The notes: generated from the sequence alone by a model not told the origin. A stretch of 64,000 bases of DNA from Alteriqipengyuania_B sp035481675 (GCF_035481675.1 NZ_JAYJJW010000001.1:1612001-1676000); one strand, 5' to 3'. Positions 31,796 through 40,489 are shown, numbered from the stretch's first letter. Translations and numbers: made by a program.

Positions 31796-32682
31796 GCCTC
31801 TCTCCTGATCAGCGTACCCGCGCCGCGCGCGGTAAAGAATTCGAGCAGCATCGCGTGCGGCACCCGACCGTCGAGAACGACCGCAGCATCGCATCCTGCC
31901 TCCACGGCGGACACGCAGGTTTCCAGCTTAGGGATCATGCCGCCGCTGACCGTGCCGTCCTCGCGCAATTCCGCGATCCGGGCAGGGGTCAGGTCGGTGA
32001 CCAGTTCGCCGTCCTTGTCGAGCACGCCCGCCACGTCGGTCAGCAGGAACAGCCGCGCCGCGCCGATGGCCGCAGCGATCGCGCCCGCCATCGTGTCGGC
32101 GTTGATGTTGTAGGTGTGCCCGTCCAGCCCGCGCGCGATCGGCGCGACCACCGGGATCATGCCCGCCGCGCTGGCCGTGTCGAGCAGCGTGGTGTCGACC
32201 GACGTCGGATCGCCGACGAAGCCGAGGTCGAGCGCCTTTTCGATCAGGCTGTCGGGATCGCGCGTCGTGCGCTGAAGCTTCTCCGCCGTCACCAGCCCGC
32301 CGTCCTTGCCGCTGATGCCGATGGCCTTGCCGCCGGCGTTCGCGATCCAGCCGACCAGTTCCTTGTTGATAGCGCCCGACAACACCATCTCGGCGACCTT
32401 GGCCGTCGCCTCGTCCGTCACGCGCAGCCCGTCGACGAAGCGTGTCTCGACCCCCAGCTTGCCAAGCATCTCGCCGATCTGCGGGCCGCCGCCGTGGACC
32501 ACGACCGGGTTGATCCCGACCGCTTTCAACAGGACGATATCCTCGGCAAAGTCACGCGCGGCATCGGCATCGCCCATCGCGTGGCCGCCGTATTTCACCA
32601 CGAAAGTGCGCCCGGCATAGCGCTGCAGGTAAGGCAGCGCCTCGATCAGCACCTGTGCTTTGGCGATGCTTTCCCGGCTCAC
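31792..32682 (-). CDS. argB: Acetylglutamate kinase
   Basis: A 296-residue amino acid kinase family enzyme performing the second step of arginine synthesis, phosphorylation of N-acetylglutamate. The motifs VVKYGGHAM, VVVHGGGPQI, NINADTMAGAIA, LLTDVAGVLDKDG and SGGMIPKLE are all present. The N-terminal helix (SIAKAQVLIEALPYLQRYAG) is the kind found in arginine-feedback-regulated hexameric NAGKs. It lies one base from the upstream transporter gene, in the same orientation. Confidence 0.97.
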   Translation of the reverse strand: MSRESIAKAQVLIEALPYLQRYAGRTFVVKYGGHAMGDADAARDFAEDIVLLKAVGINPVVVHGGGPQIGEMLGKLGVETRFVDGLRVTDEATAKVAEMVLSGAINKELVGWIANAGGKAIGISGKDGGLVTAEKLQRTTRDPDSLIEKALDLGFVGDPTSVDTTLLDTASAAGMIPVVAPIARGLDGHTYNINADTMAGAIAAAIGAARLFLLTDVAGVLDKDGELVTDLTPARIAELREDGTVSGGMIPKLETCVSAVEAGCDAAVVLDGRVPHAMLLEFFTARGAGTLIRREA

Positions 32683-32683
32683 G

Positions 32684-33340
32684 TCAGGCGCCCTTGCGGT
32701 CCAGCTTGCGACCGAGCATCACCGCGCCCTGGATCAGGAACGGCACGACCACCAGGCTGAGCGCGACCTTGGCACTCGCCTGGCCGATCATCAGGTCCAT
32801 GATGGGCCGCGTGCCGGCAAAGGCGATAGTGATGAAGATGACGGTGTCGATCGCCTGGCTCAGCGCGCTGGCGATGGCCGCGCGGACCATGAGCGCGCCG
32901 CCCTTGCTCTCACCCTCCTGGTTGCCGCGCAGGCGGTTGAACAGGTAGACGTTGAGGAACATCGACACGCCGTAGGCGATGGGCCCGGCGATCCAGATGC
33001 GCAGCGTGCCCGACAGTACGGTTTCAAACGCCTCAGGCGCGTAGCTGTTCTCGTCCACCGGCAACCACAGGACCAGTTGGGTCAGCGCGAAGGCCACGCC
33101 GAGCGGCACGAAGCCCCACAGGACCAGCCGGTTGGCGACCGCGCGGCCGTGCAGTTCCGCCGTGGCGCTGGACATGACGACCAGCAACAGGAAGGCAAAG
33201 ATGCCCGCTTCCACCGCCAGCGGGCCGAGCGCGACCTGCTTGAAGCCGAGCACGCCGGCGAGCACCACCATGCCGCCATAGACAAGCGCGGTGAGGAAGA
33301 GCGAAGGCGCGATAGCGCGCGGCTGGGTATCCGGGTCCAT
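32684..33340 (-). CDS. Queuosine precursor transporter (YhhQ/DUF165)
   Basis: A 218-residue protein with about six membrane helices. The family motifs SSATAELHGRAVANRLV, PIAYGVSMFLNVYLFNRLR, RAAIASALSQAIDTVIFITIAF and QASAKVALSLVVVPFLI identify the VUT/QPTR family, which imports preQ0/preQ1 for tRNA queuosine. The Gln-Ala-Asp motif region (SQAIDT) is conserved. It stands upstream of argB with a one-base spacer; a functional link is not expected. Confidence 0.93.
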   Translation of the reverse strand: MDPDTQPRAIAPSLFLTALVYGGMVVLAGVLGFKQVALGPLAVEAGIFAFLLLVVMSSATAELHGRAVANRLVLWGFVPLGVAFALTQLVLWLPVDENSYAPEAFETVLSGTLRIWIAGPIAYGVSMFLNVYLFNRLRGNQEGESKGGALMVRAAIASALSQAIDTVIFITIAFAGTRPIMDLMIGQASAKVALSLVVVPFLIQGAVMLGRKLDRKGA

Positions 33341-33426
33341 CGCGCCAGCCTTAGCGGCGGGGGCGCGCGGGGGGAAGTGGCCGCGCGTGACCTCTCCCCC
33401 GCAGCTACAACCGCTCGCCGGGCGCG

Positions 33427-33756
33427 TTACTGCGCGGCGTCGGCGGGTTCGGGAGTGTCGACCATCGGCGGCTGCGCGGCGTCGGGCGCTTCGGTGCCGC
33501 CCACGGTCACGTCGACCTCGTCCGGCATCGTCTCACCGCCGGTCAGCGCGCCTTCTTCCGGCACGACGGTCGGGAGGTCCTCTTCCAGCGCCTCTTCGGC
33601 GGAGACGCCGGCTTCGGCGCCTTCCATGGTCGCTTCGGTCGTGTCGCCCGCGGGGTTCCACATGAACACGATCGCGGCCAGCGCTAGTACGGCGAGCAGG
33701 ACGATCCAGATCCACATGCGGGACTTGGTTTCTCCGGGTGCGGGGTCGACGGCCAT
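33427..33756 (-). CDS. Small acidic single-pass membrane protein
   Basis: A 109-residue protein with a short cytoplasmic N-terminus, one membrane helix (about 13-31) and a long Glu/Asp/Pro/Thr-rich, probably unstructured exported tail. No family is recognised. Composition and the isolated single helix suggest an envelope protein of low complexity; the coding assignment rests on frame usage and the clean start at 33756 preceded by AAGGAG on the minus strand. Confidence 0.7.
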   Translation of the reverse strand: MAVDPAPGETKSRMWIWIVLLAVLALAAIVFMWNPAGDTTEATMEGAEAGVSAEEALEEDLPTVVPEEGALTGGETMPDEVDVTVGGTEAPDAAQPPMVDTPEPADAAQ

Positions 33757-33851
33757 GGGTTTCTCCTTGGGGATTGCGGGGTGTCCTGCGCCTTCAACGG
33801 GCCCCCGCCGCGCCAGTTCCGAAGCGGTCGCCGCGGTGCTAGGCGCGCACC

Positions 33852-34430
33852 ATGGCCCGCCGCCCTTCCCGCACGCCGCCGCGCCCGCCCCGCTTCGATG
33901 CGCCGTGGAACCGCCGCCGTGCGCGGCAGCGCCGGTTCGGCGGCTGGTGGCGGAGCGGGCGCTGGCTGCTGCTGGTCGCGGCCATCGTGCTGGCGTGGCG
34001 GATGCTGGAAAGCACGCTCGGCCCGCCGCGCACTTGGACGCAGAGCGACGTTCGCGTGGGCGTTTGCGGCGAAGGGCGCAGCGCCGTGTGCGCCCTCGAC
34101 GGCGATACGCTCGCCATCGGCTTCGGGCCGCAAGGCCGCCGCGTCCGCCTCACCGGCTTCGACGCGCCCGAACGCGATGGCGCCTGCCCGGCCGAGAGCG
34201 CCAAGGCCGAAGAGGCGACGCGCGCCCTCGTCCGCTGGCTCAACGCCGGGCCGTTCGAGTGGGACGGCGGCGCCGATCCCCCGCGCGACCGATACGGGAG
34301 AGAACTGCGCAGCGTCCGCCGCACCGGCGCCGACGGCCGCGTGCGCCTGCTGGCCGATCACATGGTCGAGGCCGGCCTTGCCGAAGGCTCCGGCTGGGCC
34401 GCGTCCGCCATCGACTGGTGTAGGACCTGA
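33852..34430 (+). CDS. Membrane-anchored thermonuclease-family (SNase-like) protein
   Basis: A 192-residue protein with a very basic, Arg/Pro-rich N-terminus, one membrane anchor (about 37-52) and an SNase-like domain. The domain motifs are CALDGDTLAIGFG, RRVRLTGFDAPERDG, the paired EE/R region KAEEATRALVRWL, and DRYGRELRSV with the second catalytic Arg. It is likely a calcium-dependent, envelope-exposed nuclease. A hairpin follows its stop. Confidence 0.88.
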   Translation: MARRPSRTPPRPPRFDAPWNRRRARQRRFGGWWRSGRWLLLVAAIVLAWRMLESTLGPPRTWTQSDVRVGVCGEGRSAVCALDGDTLAIGFGPQGRRVRLTGFDAPERDGACPAESAKAEEATRALVRWLNAGPFEWDGGADPPRDRYGRELRSVRRTGADGRVRLLADHMVEAGLAEGSGWAASAIDWCRT

Positions 34431-34431
34431 G

Positions 34432-34460
34432 TAGGAGCCGCGCCCGCCGGCTCCTATTCG
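34432..34460 (+). terminator. Hairpin after the nuclease gene
   Basis: A perfect 9-bp stem (34432-34440 with 34448-34456, loop of seven) begins two bases after the stop codon. The T tract is weak (TTCG), so efficiency is uncertain. Confidence 0.5.
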
Positions 34461-34617
34461 ATGGAACACATGGAACACGGTCCTGGCGCAAAACCGCCCG
34501 CGCGGCCGCACGCGTCCTTCATGCGGTGAAGCCGGGCGAGAGGGGCCGAGGATGCTGCCATGGCGCGAGTGTGCCACGCCCCGCCGCAAGTAGGAAAGCG
34601 CGCACCACGCCGCGCGG

Positions 34618-35196
34618 TCAGGCCCCGTCGGGCGGGTATTGCGGCGCGGGTCCGTGATCGATGCTGAGGCTTTCGAGCAGGCGGAAGCGCCCCTCTTCCG
34701 GCATCCATTGCCACACGTGGAGATAGCGCCCGCCGCCGGTCTGCACCCATGTCGGCCCGCCCGGATCGTCCGGACCATAGGCGCCGGCAGGCCGCTGGCG
34801 AAGCTCGTGGAACGTGTGGTGCCCTTCCTCCAGCACGCCCCAGGTGCCGAGCGGTTCGATCGTGCGGCTGCCGGGCACGAGCAGGCGGCGGTTCCTGTAC
34901 CCTTCGTTCTCCCCGCCCGGCTCGCGCGCGGCGCATTGATTGCGCGATTGCTCGATCATGTCCGCCCCGCTCGCGAGCGGAAGGCCGGCAAGATCGTGGA
35001 TCATGCGGAAGTCCGGGTGGACGAGGTCCGCCACGGAATCGGGATCGCAGCCTTCGAAGAAGGCCCAGAACAGCTTCGCATCGTTCGCCTCGATCTGCGC
35101 GACCATCTGCGTGCCCGTCGGCATTTCGGTGGCGGCAGCCGGCGCGGCGGGTACGGGTGCGGCCTGCGCGAGCAGGAAGGCGGCGAATGCAATCAT
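34618..35196 (-). CDS. Exported DUF4440/SnoaL-like protein
   Basis: A 192-residue protein from ATG 35196 with a signal peptide (MIAFAAFLLAQAAPVPAAPA). The mature NTF2-like domain contains IEANDAKLFWAFFEGCDPDSVADLVHPDF, the standard DUF4440 opening, and ends with WQWMPEEGRFRLLESLSIDHG. Members are often uncharacterised scavenging or isomerase-like proteins; no catalytic assignment is possible. It is monocistronic as far as can be seen. Confidence 0.85.
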   Translation of the reverse strand: MIAFAAFLLAQAAPVPAAPAAATEMPTGTQMVAQIEANDAKLFWAFFEGCDPDSVADLVHPDFRMIHDLAGLPLASGADMIEQSRNQCAAREPGGENEGYRNRRLLVPGSRTIEPLGTWGVLEEGHHTFHELRQRPAGAYGPDDPGGPTWVQTGGGRYLHVWQWMPEEGRFRLLESLSIDHGPAPQYPPDGA

Positions 35197-35335
35197 AGTG
35201 GATCTCTCCCGATGTGTGTTGCCTTGATAACACACCTCGTGGGGAGGTCAAGCGATCAAGTAATAGGCAAGGTGGAGTGGCGCCGGATCGAATTCGTCCA
35301 TGCGGCCCCGATATCACCGGTCGGGCGAAAAGCCG

Positions 35336-35632
35336 CTAGCGATTGATCTTCGAGGCGTCGAAATCGCCGATGACCGGTTCGTCGGAGGCGAGCTCCGGCT
35401 CGGCCGGAGAATTGGCGCTTTCCGCGCCGGTTTCAGCTCGGGCGATCGCTTCGGCGCGGGTGTAGCCGCGGGCTTCGTCCACGCTCTTGGCGTATTGCAC
35501 CCACAGCAGCATCCCGAACAGGCCGATGCCGAGGCACGCCGCTCCGCCGGCGATCGGCTTGCCGCTGCGGAAATAGAGGAACGCGCGCCAGCCGAGGAAC
35601 CCGACCATGAAGACGCCGAACAATGTAAGCAT
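35336..35632 (-). CDS. Small two-helix membrane protein
   Basis: A 98-residue protein with two hydrophobic segments (about 1-20 and 28-47) and an acidic, Ala/Glu-rich C-terminal tail ending DFDASKINR. No family is recognised. The frame shows typical GC-rich third positions. It lies upstream of the DUF4440 gene on the same strand, but the 139-base gap suggests separate transcription. Confidence 0.7.
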   Translation of the reverse strand: MLTLFGVFMVGFLGWRAFLYFRSGKPIAGGAACLGIGLFGMLLWVQYAKSVDEARGYTRAEAIARAETGAESANSPAEPELASDEPVIGDFDASKINR

Positions 35633-35694
35633 ATGACCCCCGTGATTTTGTCGCGGAAGGCCATAGGGCCGGAGTGCTGAAAAGCCGGTAAACG

Positions 35695-36585
35695 CTACCG
35701 CGAAACCAGCCGTTCGAACACGCCCAGCATCAGGTCGCGCGATCCTTCGTAATAGGGGCGCTGGATTTCGGTATCGCCGGGCTTGTGGTAATCCGGGTTC
35801 TCGCTGCCGTCCTCGAATTCCTGGCTGATGCTGGCAACGGTGAAGCCTTCGCGCCGGTACGCCTCGTGGTCGGTGTTGGGATAGGTCGTCACCAGCAGCG
35901 AGATCGGCAGGCCCTCCGCCACCTCCAAGTAGAGCGCGGTCAGGTCTTCGGAATTGGAATCGAATTCGATCACCCCGTCGCCGTCGCTGTCCCAGCCGAC
36001 CATGTCGATATTGTGCATGGATTCGAGAGGAATGCCCGATTCCTTCCAGCGCGCGGCGTTGACCCGCGCGCCGACCAGGCCGACTTCTTCCTGGTCCAGC
36101 ATGACGAAATGCACGGTCGCGGTGCGGCGAGGCATGGCGGCGAGCGTGCGCGCGACCTCCAGCACGATCTCCACCCCGCTGCCGTTGTCGTCCACGCCGG
36201 GGCTGCCCGGCACGGTGTCGTAATGCGCGGCGATGACGATGTGGCGCGGGCTATCTGGGTCGATGTCGGTCGCGGGCAGCACGCCGACGACGTTGGAGCC
36301 GGTGAATTCCGTCGCCACGCCGCGCCGGGTGAAGGTGGTGGTATAGGGCTGGTATTCGACCGTCAGGCCGATCCGGATCATCTCCGCCGCGAGGAGGAAT
36401 TGCGCCATCTCCCGCTGCTCGGGAGAGGCCCGCTCGGTCATCAGCGTAAAGCAAGGCTCCACGCACCGCGTGATCGGCGTGTCATCCTCTGGCGGAGCAG
36501 GCGTGCTGACGGGCGCGGGGGTGCAGGCAGCGGTGGCTGCGAGGAGGGTGGCGAGGGGAAAAGTTCTTCGGCCGAAAAATTTCAT
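35695..36585 (-). CDS. M28-family metallopeptidase lipoprotein
   Basis: A 296-residue exported zinc aminopeptidase-type protein. A signal with a possible lipobox (ATAAC, Cys21) is followed by the M28 catalytic domain. Zinc ligands and catalytic residues are visible: H121 (AAHYDTVPG), D132 (GVDDNGSG), E166/E167 (LDQEEVG), D194 (NIDMVGWD) and H240 (NTDHEAY). It probably releases N-terminal amino acids from peptides in the periplasm or outside. ATG 36585 is used; an extension to 36618 would not begin with a signal peptide. Confidence 0.93.
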   Translation of the reverse strand: MKFFGRRTFPLATLLAATAACTPAPVSTPAPPEDDTPITRCVEPCFTLMTERASPEQREMAQFLLAAEMIRIGLTVEYQPYTTTFTRRGVATEFTGSNVVGVLPATDIDPDSPRHIVIAAHYDTVPGSPGVDDNGSGVEIVLEVARTLAAMPRRTATVHFVMLDQEEVGLVGARVNAARWKESGIPLESMHNIDMVGWDSDGDGVIEFDSNSEDLTALYLEVAEGLPISLLVTTYPNTDHEAYRREGFTVASISQEFEDGSENPDYHKPGDTEIQRPYYEGSRDLMLGVFERLVSR

Positions 36586-36632
36586 TGATTTTGCCAACAC
36601 AAGGGCAATTATCACCATGTGAGTACGTGAAC

Positions 36633-37058
36633 TTACTCGATAATGCCTTCTTCAAATGGAATAACGTTCAAAAGGTATTCTTCCGCAACGTCGCCATATT
36701 CCAGCCGAGCCTTAATACTTGAGTCAACCGAAAGATTTATGTCGTCCATTGGCATTTTAATAATCACCAATTTCGGCTGATCATCTAAGTCTAGATCTTC
36801 GCTAAGTGGCTTAGTGTATGGGCCTCGCTTGATGACCTCATCTCGATCAACATGCGTGATCTCAAAGGTCAATCGCAAAATTAACGACCTGTGATCTTCG
36901 CTAGCATATGCTAATGTTACAAATACAAGGGACCTGAGGAAATTTTGGCCCCGGCTGACCTCAACATCTCGCGACATGACGCCCAAGAACATGGGCTGCC
37001 CACTGTCTTCCGTTCGCACTTCTTCGCAAAAAAAAGACGTTCCTTTAAGAGGAGGCAT
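36633..37058 (-). CDS. Unknown protein in the toxin-antitoxin island (DUF6941-like?)
   Basis: A 141-residue protein from an AT-rich gene, with GGAGG nine bases before its ATG and a 14-base overlap with the antitoxin gene. The opening FFCEEVRTEDSGQPMFLGV resembles the FCEDVR-x4-GK-x3-G pattern of DUF6941 proteins, found in phage-like and defence-like contexts; this is a weak resemblance. The remainder is beta-rich. As the third gene of a toxin-antitoxin operon it could be a chaperone, regulator or cargo. Function is unknown. Confidence 0.7.
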   Translation of the reverse strand: MPPLKGTSFFCEEVRTEDSGQPMFLGVMSRDVEVSRGQNFLRSLVFVTLAYASEDHRSLILRLTFEITHVDRDEVIKRGPYTKPLSEDLDLDDQPKLVIIKMPMDDINLSVDSSIKARLEYGDVAEEYLLNVIPFEEGIIE

Positions 37059-37494
37059 TGCGGACAGCCTCCATCAGTTCGTCATAAGTCACGCCAAATG
37101 TTGACTTAAGCTTTTCAAGCTTATCAAACCCTGGCTTTTCCTGACCGTTCTCAAGGCGGGCGATTGCAGCTTGAGAAGAGCTGATAGCGTCAGCCAACTG
37201 CTGCTGACTTAGGCCCAACTTCATCCGAAAGTAGGCAGGCGTTGCCATACCGTCTCGGGCGAGCCTCTCCTCGGCCTTTTTCTTGCGAATAGTTGCGAGT
37301 TCGGGCCGATCTTTGTTCTCGAAATGGCGACTTACGAAATCCGCCAAGGGAAGGAACCCGTCAGGCGCCGAAGTGAATTCGACTACTGAAAGCGAACGCC
37401 GACCCCGCACACGTAATCTAGGCGGCGCGACTCCTGCGCTCTGCCATCTGACTGGCCCGCGAGTATTAGAAGATCGGAAAACCGAGCGTGTCAT
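37045..37494 (-). CDS. XRE-family HTH antitoxin (HigA-like)
   Basis: A 149-residue reading frame whose C-terminal half (about 83-149) is an XRE helix-turn-helix: FRMKLGLSQQQLADAISSSQ, then QAAIARLENGQEKPGFDKL. The preceding segment, with KKKAEERLARDG, may form a helix binding the toxin. The ATG at 37494 lies 29 bases inside the toxin gene. The first 30 residues look poorly conserved, so GTG 37410 is a possible real start. Gene order toxin then antitoxin is that of HigBA. It is expected to bind the palindrome at 37873-37890. Confidence 0.85.
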   Translation of the reverse strand: MTRSVFRSSNTRGPVRWQSAGVAPPRLRVRGRRSLSVVEFTSAPDGFLPLADFVSRHFENKDRPELATIRKKKAEERLARDGMATPAYFRMKLGLSQQQLADAISSSQAAIARLENGQEKPGFDKLEKLKSTFGVTYDELMEAVRNASS

Positions 37495-37873
37495 AAGACT
37501 GCCTTATCCGTTTTGAAAAAGTGGAATCGTCTTCGTAATTTTGGTCACGATGCATTATTCCCAATATGCCGATAATCTTGCCTTGGTGATTGGCTGCAGT
37601 GATGATCCGCCACTTACGGACACGCAAAAATTTGACGCGGTAAACGTTCCGACCTTCGTTAGCGAGGTATCGGAGAGCCTTGACGCTTTCGATCTGACTA
37701 TCGGAATATGTGGGATCAGCAATCGCATCACACCAACCCTCGTCACCCTCTAAATCTTCGAACAGGACCTGCATCTCATCATAGGCGAGCTTATCTTCGC
37801 TTCGCACGCGAATCAGGTCGGCCGCTACCTCCTCGGCTACAACGAGGCGATAGCGGCGATGTACTTCAGACAT
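37466..37873 (-). CDS. RelE/HigB-like toxin
   Basis: A 135-residue protein from ATG 37873. The C-terminal half NVYRVKFLRVRKWRIITAAN, followed by GKIIGILGIMHRDQNYEDD, has the beta-sheet pattern and basic residues of RelE/ParE-superfamily toxins, many of which cut mRNA on the ribosome. It is longer than canonical RelE (about 95). Upstream is a palindromic operator overlapping the start codon. The gene and its two followers are clearly more AT-rich than the neighbouring nrdB, indicating a transferred module. Confidence 0.82.
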   Translation of the reverse strand: MSEVHRRYRLVVAEEVAADLIRVRSEDKLAYDEMQVLFEDLEGDEGWCDAIADPTYSDSQIESVKALRYLANEGRNVYRVKFLRVRKWRIITAANHQGKIIGILGIMHRDQNYEDDSTFSKRIRQSYDTLGFPIF

Positions 37874-37890
37874 ATACCGTTTCCGGTATA
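37873..37890. promoter_or_regulatory. Palindromic operator of the toxin-antitoxin operon
   Basis: TATACCG (37873-37879) and CGGTATA (37884-37890) form a perfect 7-bp inverted repeat with a four-base centre. It overlaps the last base of the toxin start codon. This is the usual place for autorepression by a HigA-type antitoxin. Confidence 0.75.
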
Positions 37891-37906
37891 ACGCGCAAGC
37901 GTTCAA

Positions 37907-38965
37907 TCACTCCGCCGCTTCCACAGCCCCGCTCTCCCCGAACATGTCCGGGCCGTCGTCCACCGCCTCTTCCTCGTTCGCGGCCTTGGCGCCGCGGCGC
38001 TTGTCGAAGCTGGACCACACGTCGTTCCAGTTGCCCTTCGTCGCGCCCTTCGAATATTCGGTCGCGCGGGTTTCGAAGAAGTTGGCGTGCTCCACCCCGT
38101 TCAGCAGCGGGGCGAGCCACGGCAGCGGGTGGTCTTCCACCATGTAGATCGGCTGCAGGCCCAGCTGGCCCAGGCGCCAGTCCGCGATGTAGCGGATGTA
38201 TTTCTTGATTTCCTTCGCCGTCATCCCCGGCACCGGCCCCGCGTCGAACGCCAGGTCGATGAAGGCATCTTCCAGCCGCACCGTCTTCTGGCACATGTCC
38301 ATGATGTCTTCCTTCACGGACTTGGTCAGGCAGCCGCGTTCCTCGCAGAAGGCGTGGAACAGCTTGATGATGCCTTCGCAGTGCAGGCTCTCGTCCCGCA
38401 CGGACCAGCTGACGATCTGGCCCATGCCCTTCATCTTGTTGAAGCGCGGGAAGTTCATCAGCATGGCGAAGCTGGCGAACAGCTGCAGCCCTTCGGTAAA
38501 GCCGCCGAACATCGCCAGCGTGCGGGCGATATCCTCGTCATTGTCGACGCCGAATTCCTGCAGGTAGTCGTGCTTGTCCTTCATCTCCTCGTATTCGAGG
38601 AACATGCCGTATTCGCTTTCCGGCATGCCGATCGTGTCGAGCAGGTGGGAATAGGCGGCGATGTGGACCGTTTCCATGTTGCTGAAGGCGGCCAGCATCA
38701 TCTTGATCTCGGTCGGCTTGAACACGCGGCCGTATTTCTCGTGGTAGCAATCCTGCACCTCGACATCGGCCTGGGTGAAGAAGCGGAAGATCTGGGTGAG
38801 CAGGTTGCGCTCGTGATCGGACAGCTTCTGCGCCCAGTCGCGGCAATCCTCGCCCAGCGGCACTTCTTCCGGCATCCAGTGGATCTGCTGCTGGCGTTTC
38901 CAGAAGTCGTAGGCCCACGGATATTCGAAGGGCTTGTAGGTCTTTCTGGCTTCGAGCAACGACAT
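37907..38965 (-). CDS. nrdB: Ribonucleotide reductase class Ia, small subunit
   Basis: A 352-residue R2 protein that houses the di-iron/tyrosyl radical cofactor. Metal ligands D67, E98 and H101 and the radical Y105 form the ExxHxxxY motif (METVHIAAYSH). A second set lies in VRDESLHCEG. The C-terminal tail is acidic (EEEAVDDGPDMFGE) and should dock into NrdA. The partner nrdA is 5 kb away. The toxin-antitoxin island lies 33 bases downstream of the stop. Confidence 0.97.
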   Translation of the reverse strand: MSLLEARKTYKPFEYPWAYDFWKRQQQIHWMPEEVPLGEDCRDWAQKLSDHERNLLTQIFRFFTQADVEVQDCYHEKYGRVFKPTEIKMMLAAFSNMETVHIAAYSHLLDTIGMPESEYGMFLEYEEMKDKHDYLQEFGVDNDEDIARTLAMFGGFTEGLQLFASFAMLMNFPRFNKMKGMGQIVSWSVRDESLHCEGIIKLFHAFCEERGCLTKSVKEDIMDMCQKTVRLEDAFIDLAFDAGPVPGMTAKEIKKYIRYIADWRLGQLGLQPIYMVEDHPLPWLAPLLNGVEHANFFETRATEYSKGATKGNWNDVWSSFDKRRGAKAANEEEAVDDGPDMFGESGAVEAAE

Positions 38966-39070
38966 CTTGTGGTCTCCTGGGTCCGCGTGGCCGACTCATA
39001 TAGGGAATCATGGCTGCGAAACGAAGGCAAGCAGATATGATTCGGCGGGGATAAGCGCGGGAAAAGAAAG

Positions 39071-39628
39071 TCAGGCGATGAGCGTGAACAGCGCGACCAG
39101 CGCGAGCACCGCAAGGCCCATGCCCATGTAAGGGGTGCCGGGCGCGACTTTCAGCGGATCGATATCGGAATAGCGCTGCGGCAGGGGCTCCGCCTCGCCG
39201 TCTTCCCCGTGCTGGCGGGCCTCGTGATTGGCATAGAAGCCGGTGCCGATCAGCAGCAGGCCGACGAAGGTGAACACGGTCTGCGTGTCGAGGCCGAGCT
39301 CCTCGTAGGTCGCCAGCCCGATGTCGCCGCCCGCCGCCTGCGGGAAGGCGAGCAGCAGGGCAACGAAACCGCCGAAAACCAGCGGCACTCGCCGCACCAG
39401 CCACGTGGCGCCGTGATCATCCTCCGGCTCCTCACCGTGGTTCCAGCGCAAATCGGCGACCCGGTCGGTCGTTGCGGAATGGGCCAGCGCGCGCTCGATC
39501 CGCCACTCCCGCCAGCGCCACCGCAGCCAGCGCAGCTTCGAAATCGCGGCCATGGGTGCAGTCGCCACCAGCGTCAGCCAGGCCGCCTGTTCGACCAGGC
39601 CCGGAGTGATGACGGAAAGCCAGTCCAT
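39071..39628 (-). CDS. Membrane protein of unknown function
   Basis: A 185-residue protein from ATG 39628, with an Arg/Trp-rich cytoplasmic region (SKLRWLRWRWREWRIERAL) after the first hydrophobic segment. Further membrane helices lie at about 85-102, 115-135 and 165-185. Between the last two is a His/Glu-rich loop (NHEARQHGEDGEAE). No family is recognised. Longer open frame upstream is not protein-like. It lies upstream of nrdB on the same strand, but about 100 bases separate them. Confidence 0.75.
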   Translation of the reverse strand: MDWLSVITPGLVEQAAWLTLVATAPMAAISKLRWLRWRWREWRIERALAHSATTDRVADLRWNHGEEPEDDHGATWLVRRVPLVFGGFVALLLAFPQAAGGDIGLATYEELGLDTQTVFTFVGLLLIGTGFYANHEARQHGEDGEAEPLPQRYSDIDPLKVAPGTPYMGMGLAVLALVALFTLIA

Positions 39629-39705
39629 TGCCAGCCGAAGATACCGGAACCGCGCGGCTGCTCCAATCGTTTTCACCGCAGGCCCATCGCAGAAGGAACA
39701 GCACC

Positions 39706-39939
39706 ATGGCGCACCACGATACGGACAAGGACACGGCGGCCGAGCCGAAGGTCGACAAGTCGCAGCAGAAGTTCGGCTATGGCGACCGTAATGACGGCAT
39801 CGAGCGGGTCGAGGCGGAAAAGGGCGCCGAAAAGCAGGCGGGCGAGAACTCGGACGATCCCGACCACGACCCGCTGCTGGTGGACGAGCCGCAGAAGGTC
39901 GCCCGCGCCGATGCACAAAGGCCGCTGCAGCAGTCCTGA
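39706..39939 (+). CDS. Small hydrophilic protein
   Basis: A 77-residue highly charged protein from ATG 39706 with AGAAGGA upstream. It is rich in Asp, Glu, Lys and Gln, starts MAHHDTDKD and has no hydrophobic segment, so it is probably intrinsically disordered. No family is recognised. A strong terminator follows directly, which supports it being a genuine transcription unit. Confidence 0.65.
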   Translation: MAHHDTDKDTAAEPKVDKSQQKFGYGDRNDGIERVEAEKGAEKQAGENSDDPDHDPLLVDEPQKVARADAQRPLQQS

Positions 39940-39955
39940 CCTCAATATCCCCCAA

Positions 39956-39990
39956 ACGCGAAAGGCCCCGCATTGCTGCGGGGCCTTTTC
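39956..39990. terminator. Bidirectional intrinsic terminator
   Basis: A 12-bp stem (AAAGGCCCCGCA, 39961-39972, with 39977-39988), a four-base loop, and T-rich (plus) and A-rich (minus) flanks. It ends the 39706 gene and the convergent gene stopping at 40024. Confidence 0.92.
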
Positions 39991-40023
39991 GTTTGCGCCA
40001 ACGGCGTGGCCTGGTGTTTGGGC

Positions 40024-40323
40024 TTAGCGCTGGGGCTTGTTCACCCGCCGGCTGATCTCCAGCAGCAGCAGGATCGGCGTCGCCCACAGCCAGAGGAACA
40101 GCCCGCTTTCGTGCCAGCCGCGCGTGGTCGGCAGTTCGAAGCTGCATTCATACATCTCGAACAGTCCGACGCCCGGACAGCGCGCGGGATAGACCGCGGT
40201 GTTGAGCAGGAAGACCCCCAGCCCCACCCAGCTCAGAGCGCACAGGATCAGCAGCACAAAGCGCAGCGGCCCCCATTCGCGGTAGGAGCGGCGCAGGTTA
40301 AGCGAGAGGTTCATCTGGCTCAT
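40024..40323 (-). CDS. Small two-helix membrane protein
   Basis: A 99-residue protein with two hydrophobic helices (about 21-42 and 72-90) separated by a loop containing two Cys (ARCPG, YECSF) that may be disulfide-bonded outside the cytoplasm. The N-terminus is basic (NLRRSYREW). No family is recognised. Confidence 0.7.
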   Translation of the reverse strand: MSQMNLSLNLRRSYREWGPLRFVLLILCALSWVGLGVFLLNTAVYPARCPGVGLFEMYECSFELPTTRGWHESGLFLWLWATPILLLLEISRRVNKPQR

Positions 40324-40489
40324 GGTCAGCCTGCATAATTTGCGAGGGTTTCCATTCGGTTACCGGGATGTGGGCGGACAGGATTAACCGCCCCGCCGCC
40401 CCCGAACCGTTTTTCCCGTGCGACGAGCCGAGGAACGGCGCCCGCGCACGCCCGTTATATAGGTAACTCACTCATACGAAAGGAAAAAC

